Assembly (NCBI GenBank): GCA_027620575.1
Contig: JAQCDT010000057.1
Location: forward strand, 1-7,571
DNA from: Verrucomicrobiota bacterium
GTDB taxonomy: Bacteria; Verrucomicrobiota; Verrucomicrobiia; Opitutales; Coraliomargaritaceae
Direction of reading: 5' to 3'
DNA length: 7,571 nt
The translations under genes and the position numbers were made by a program. The first letter of the stretch is position 1, and every line of letters begins with the position of its first letter. Under the pieces are notes generated by a model. The model worked only from the letters and a program-made list of their open reading frames with translations, made no database searches and was not told the origin of the DNA. Shown here piece after piece: positions 7,221 through 7,571 of this stretch.

Positions 7221-7571
7221 ATAAATTGTTGTGTTGATTTTAAAAATTGGAGCACTGAAGTATTCCAGCCCTCTGCGGCGTAATCACTCGCAAGAAGATA
7301 ATCCTTACGCTTTAAAGTCATTGTTCCCTTGGCCTTATTAGGAATCACGACTGCAAAATCCGCCTGTTCCAGCATCACGGCGTCATTTGGACTATCGCCA
7401 AGGGCAAGCGTTTTCCAAATTAAATCAGGATACCTTTTCGCAAACAGAGAGACCACCGAGGCCATACCAATCGATTTGTCGTATTTTGCGTGCATAATGT
7501 GGGTGAATTGTCCGCCTCTGAGAGCTTTAAATCCATAACCTTTGATAATCTGAATAAACGCTGCGTATTCC
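7217..7571 (-). CDS. HAD-IIB mannosyl-/glucosyl-3-phosphoglycerate phosphatase (GpgP-like), C-terminal part
   Basis: An open frame enters from the right edge (first whole codon at 7570) and ends at TGA 7217-7219, giving 117 residues. The methionine at 7495 is internal, because the family motif continues upstream of it: GYGFKALRGGQFTHIM leads into HAKYDKS, the usual GG-x-F-x-H...DK arrangement of this family. The HAD motif IV is GDSPND at visible residues 58-63, followed by VMLEQADFAVVIPN. The lysine of motif III is K32 in DKS. The N-terminal DxD nucleophile motif lies outside the window; full family members are about 260-280 residues. The enzyme would remove phosphate from glucosyl-3-phosphoglycerate (or the mannosyl analogue). 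Its stop overlaps the start of the synthase-phosphorylase gene (ATGA), so the two are translationally coupled and serve one pathway. Context favours the glucosyl substrate. Confidence 0.85.
   Translation of the reverse strand, partial: EYAAFIQIIKGYGFKALRGGQFTHIMHAKYDKSIGMASVVSLFAKRYPDLIWKTLALGDSPNDAVMLEQADFAVVIPNKAKGTMTLKRKDYLLASDYAAEGWNTSVLQFLKSTQQFI

Noticed and set aside
7217..7495. A complete 92-residue phosphatase starting at the methionine at 7495
   Set aside because: The reading frame continues upstream to the window edge with family sequence (GY-F-LRGGQFTHIM), so that methionine is internal and the gene is cut by the window, not short.
7329..7538. 69-codon plus-strand open frame
   Set aside because: Antisense to the phosphatase gene across its GDSPND motif; a shadow.

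Overview
The window looks like a piece of a Gram-negative bacterial chromosome. A TonB-dependent outer-membrane receptor and a signal-peptide-bearing serine hydrolase imply two membranes. The DNA leans AT-rich, and none of the three visible complete genes has a convincing Shine-Dalgarno sequence. The phylum cannot be fixed from the sequence alone. I found no mobile element, CRISPR array, tRNA or rRNA.

Left part (1-4218): an iron-linked region. An SBF-like (bile acid:sodium symporter fold) membrane transporter, cut by the window start, reads leftward. A TonB-dependent siderophore receptor reads rightward. The 163-bp divergent spacer between them holds two copies of an identical 16-base element, each the core of a good Fur-box-like inverted repeat, so iron repression of the receptor and probably of the transporter is likely. 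After a 97-bp gap comes a secreted or periplasmic serine hydrolase of the class C beta-lactamase/esterase family on the same strand. Its link to iron is only positional.

Right part (4242-7571, minus strand): a compatible-solute module. The gene order is a HAD-IIB phosphatase of the mannosyl-/glucosyl-3-phosphoglycerate phosphatase family (its N-terminus lies beyond the window), overlapped by 4 bases (ATGA) by a 992-residue two-domain enzyme. The N-terminal ~395 residues of that enzyme are a GT81-type glucosyl-3-phosphoglycerate synthase. The C-terminal ~575 residues are a GH13_18 phosphorylase of the glucosylglycerate phosphorylase (YcjM-like) type. Together the two genes would encode synthesis of glucosyl-3-phosphoglycerate, its dephosphorylation to glucosylglycerate, and phosphorolysis of glucosylglycerate back to glucose-1-phosphate and glycerate. 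The opposing biosynthetic and degradative activities sit in one polypeptide. This fusion is the most interesting item in the window.
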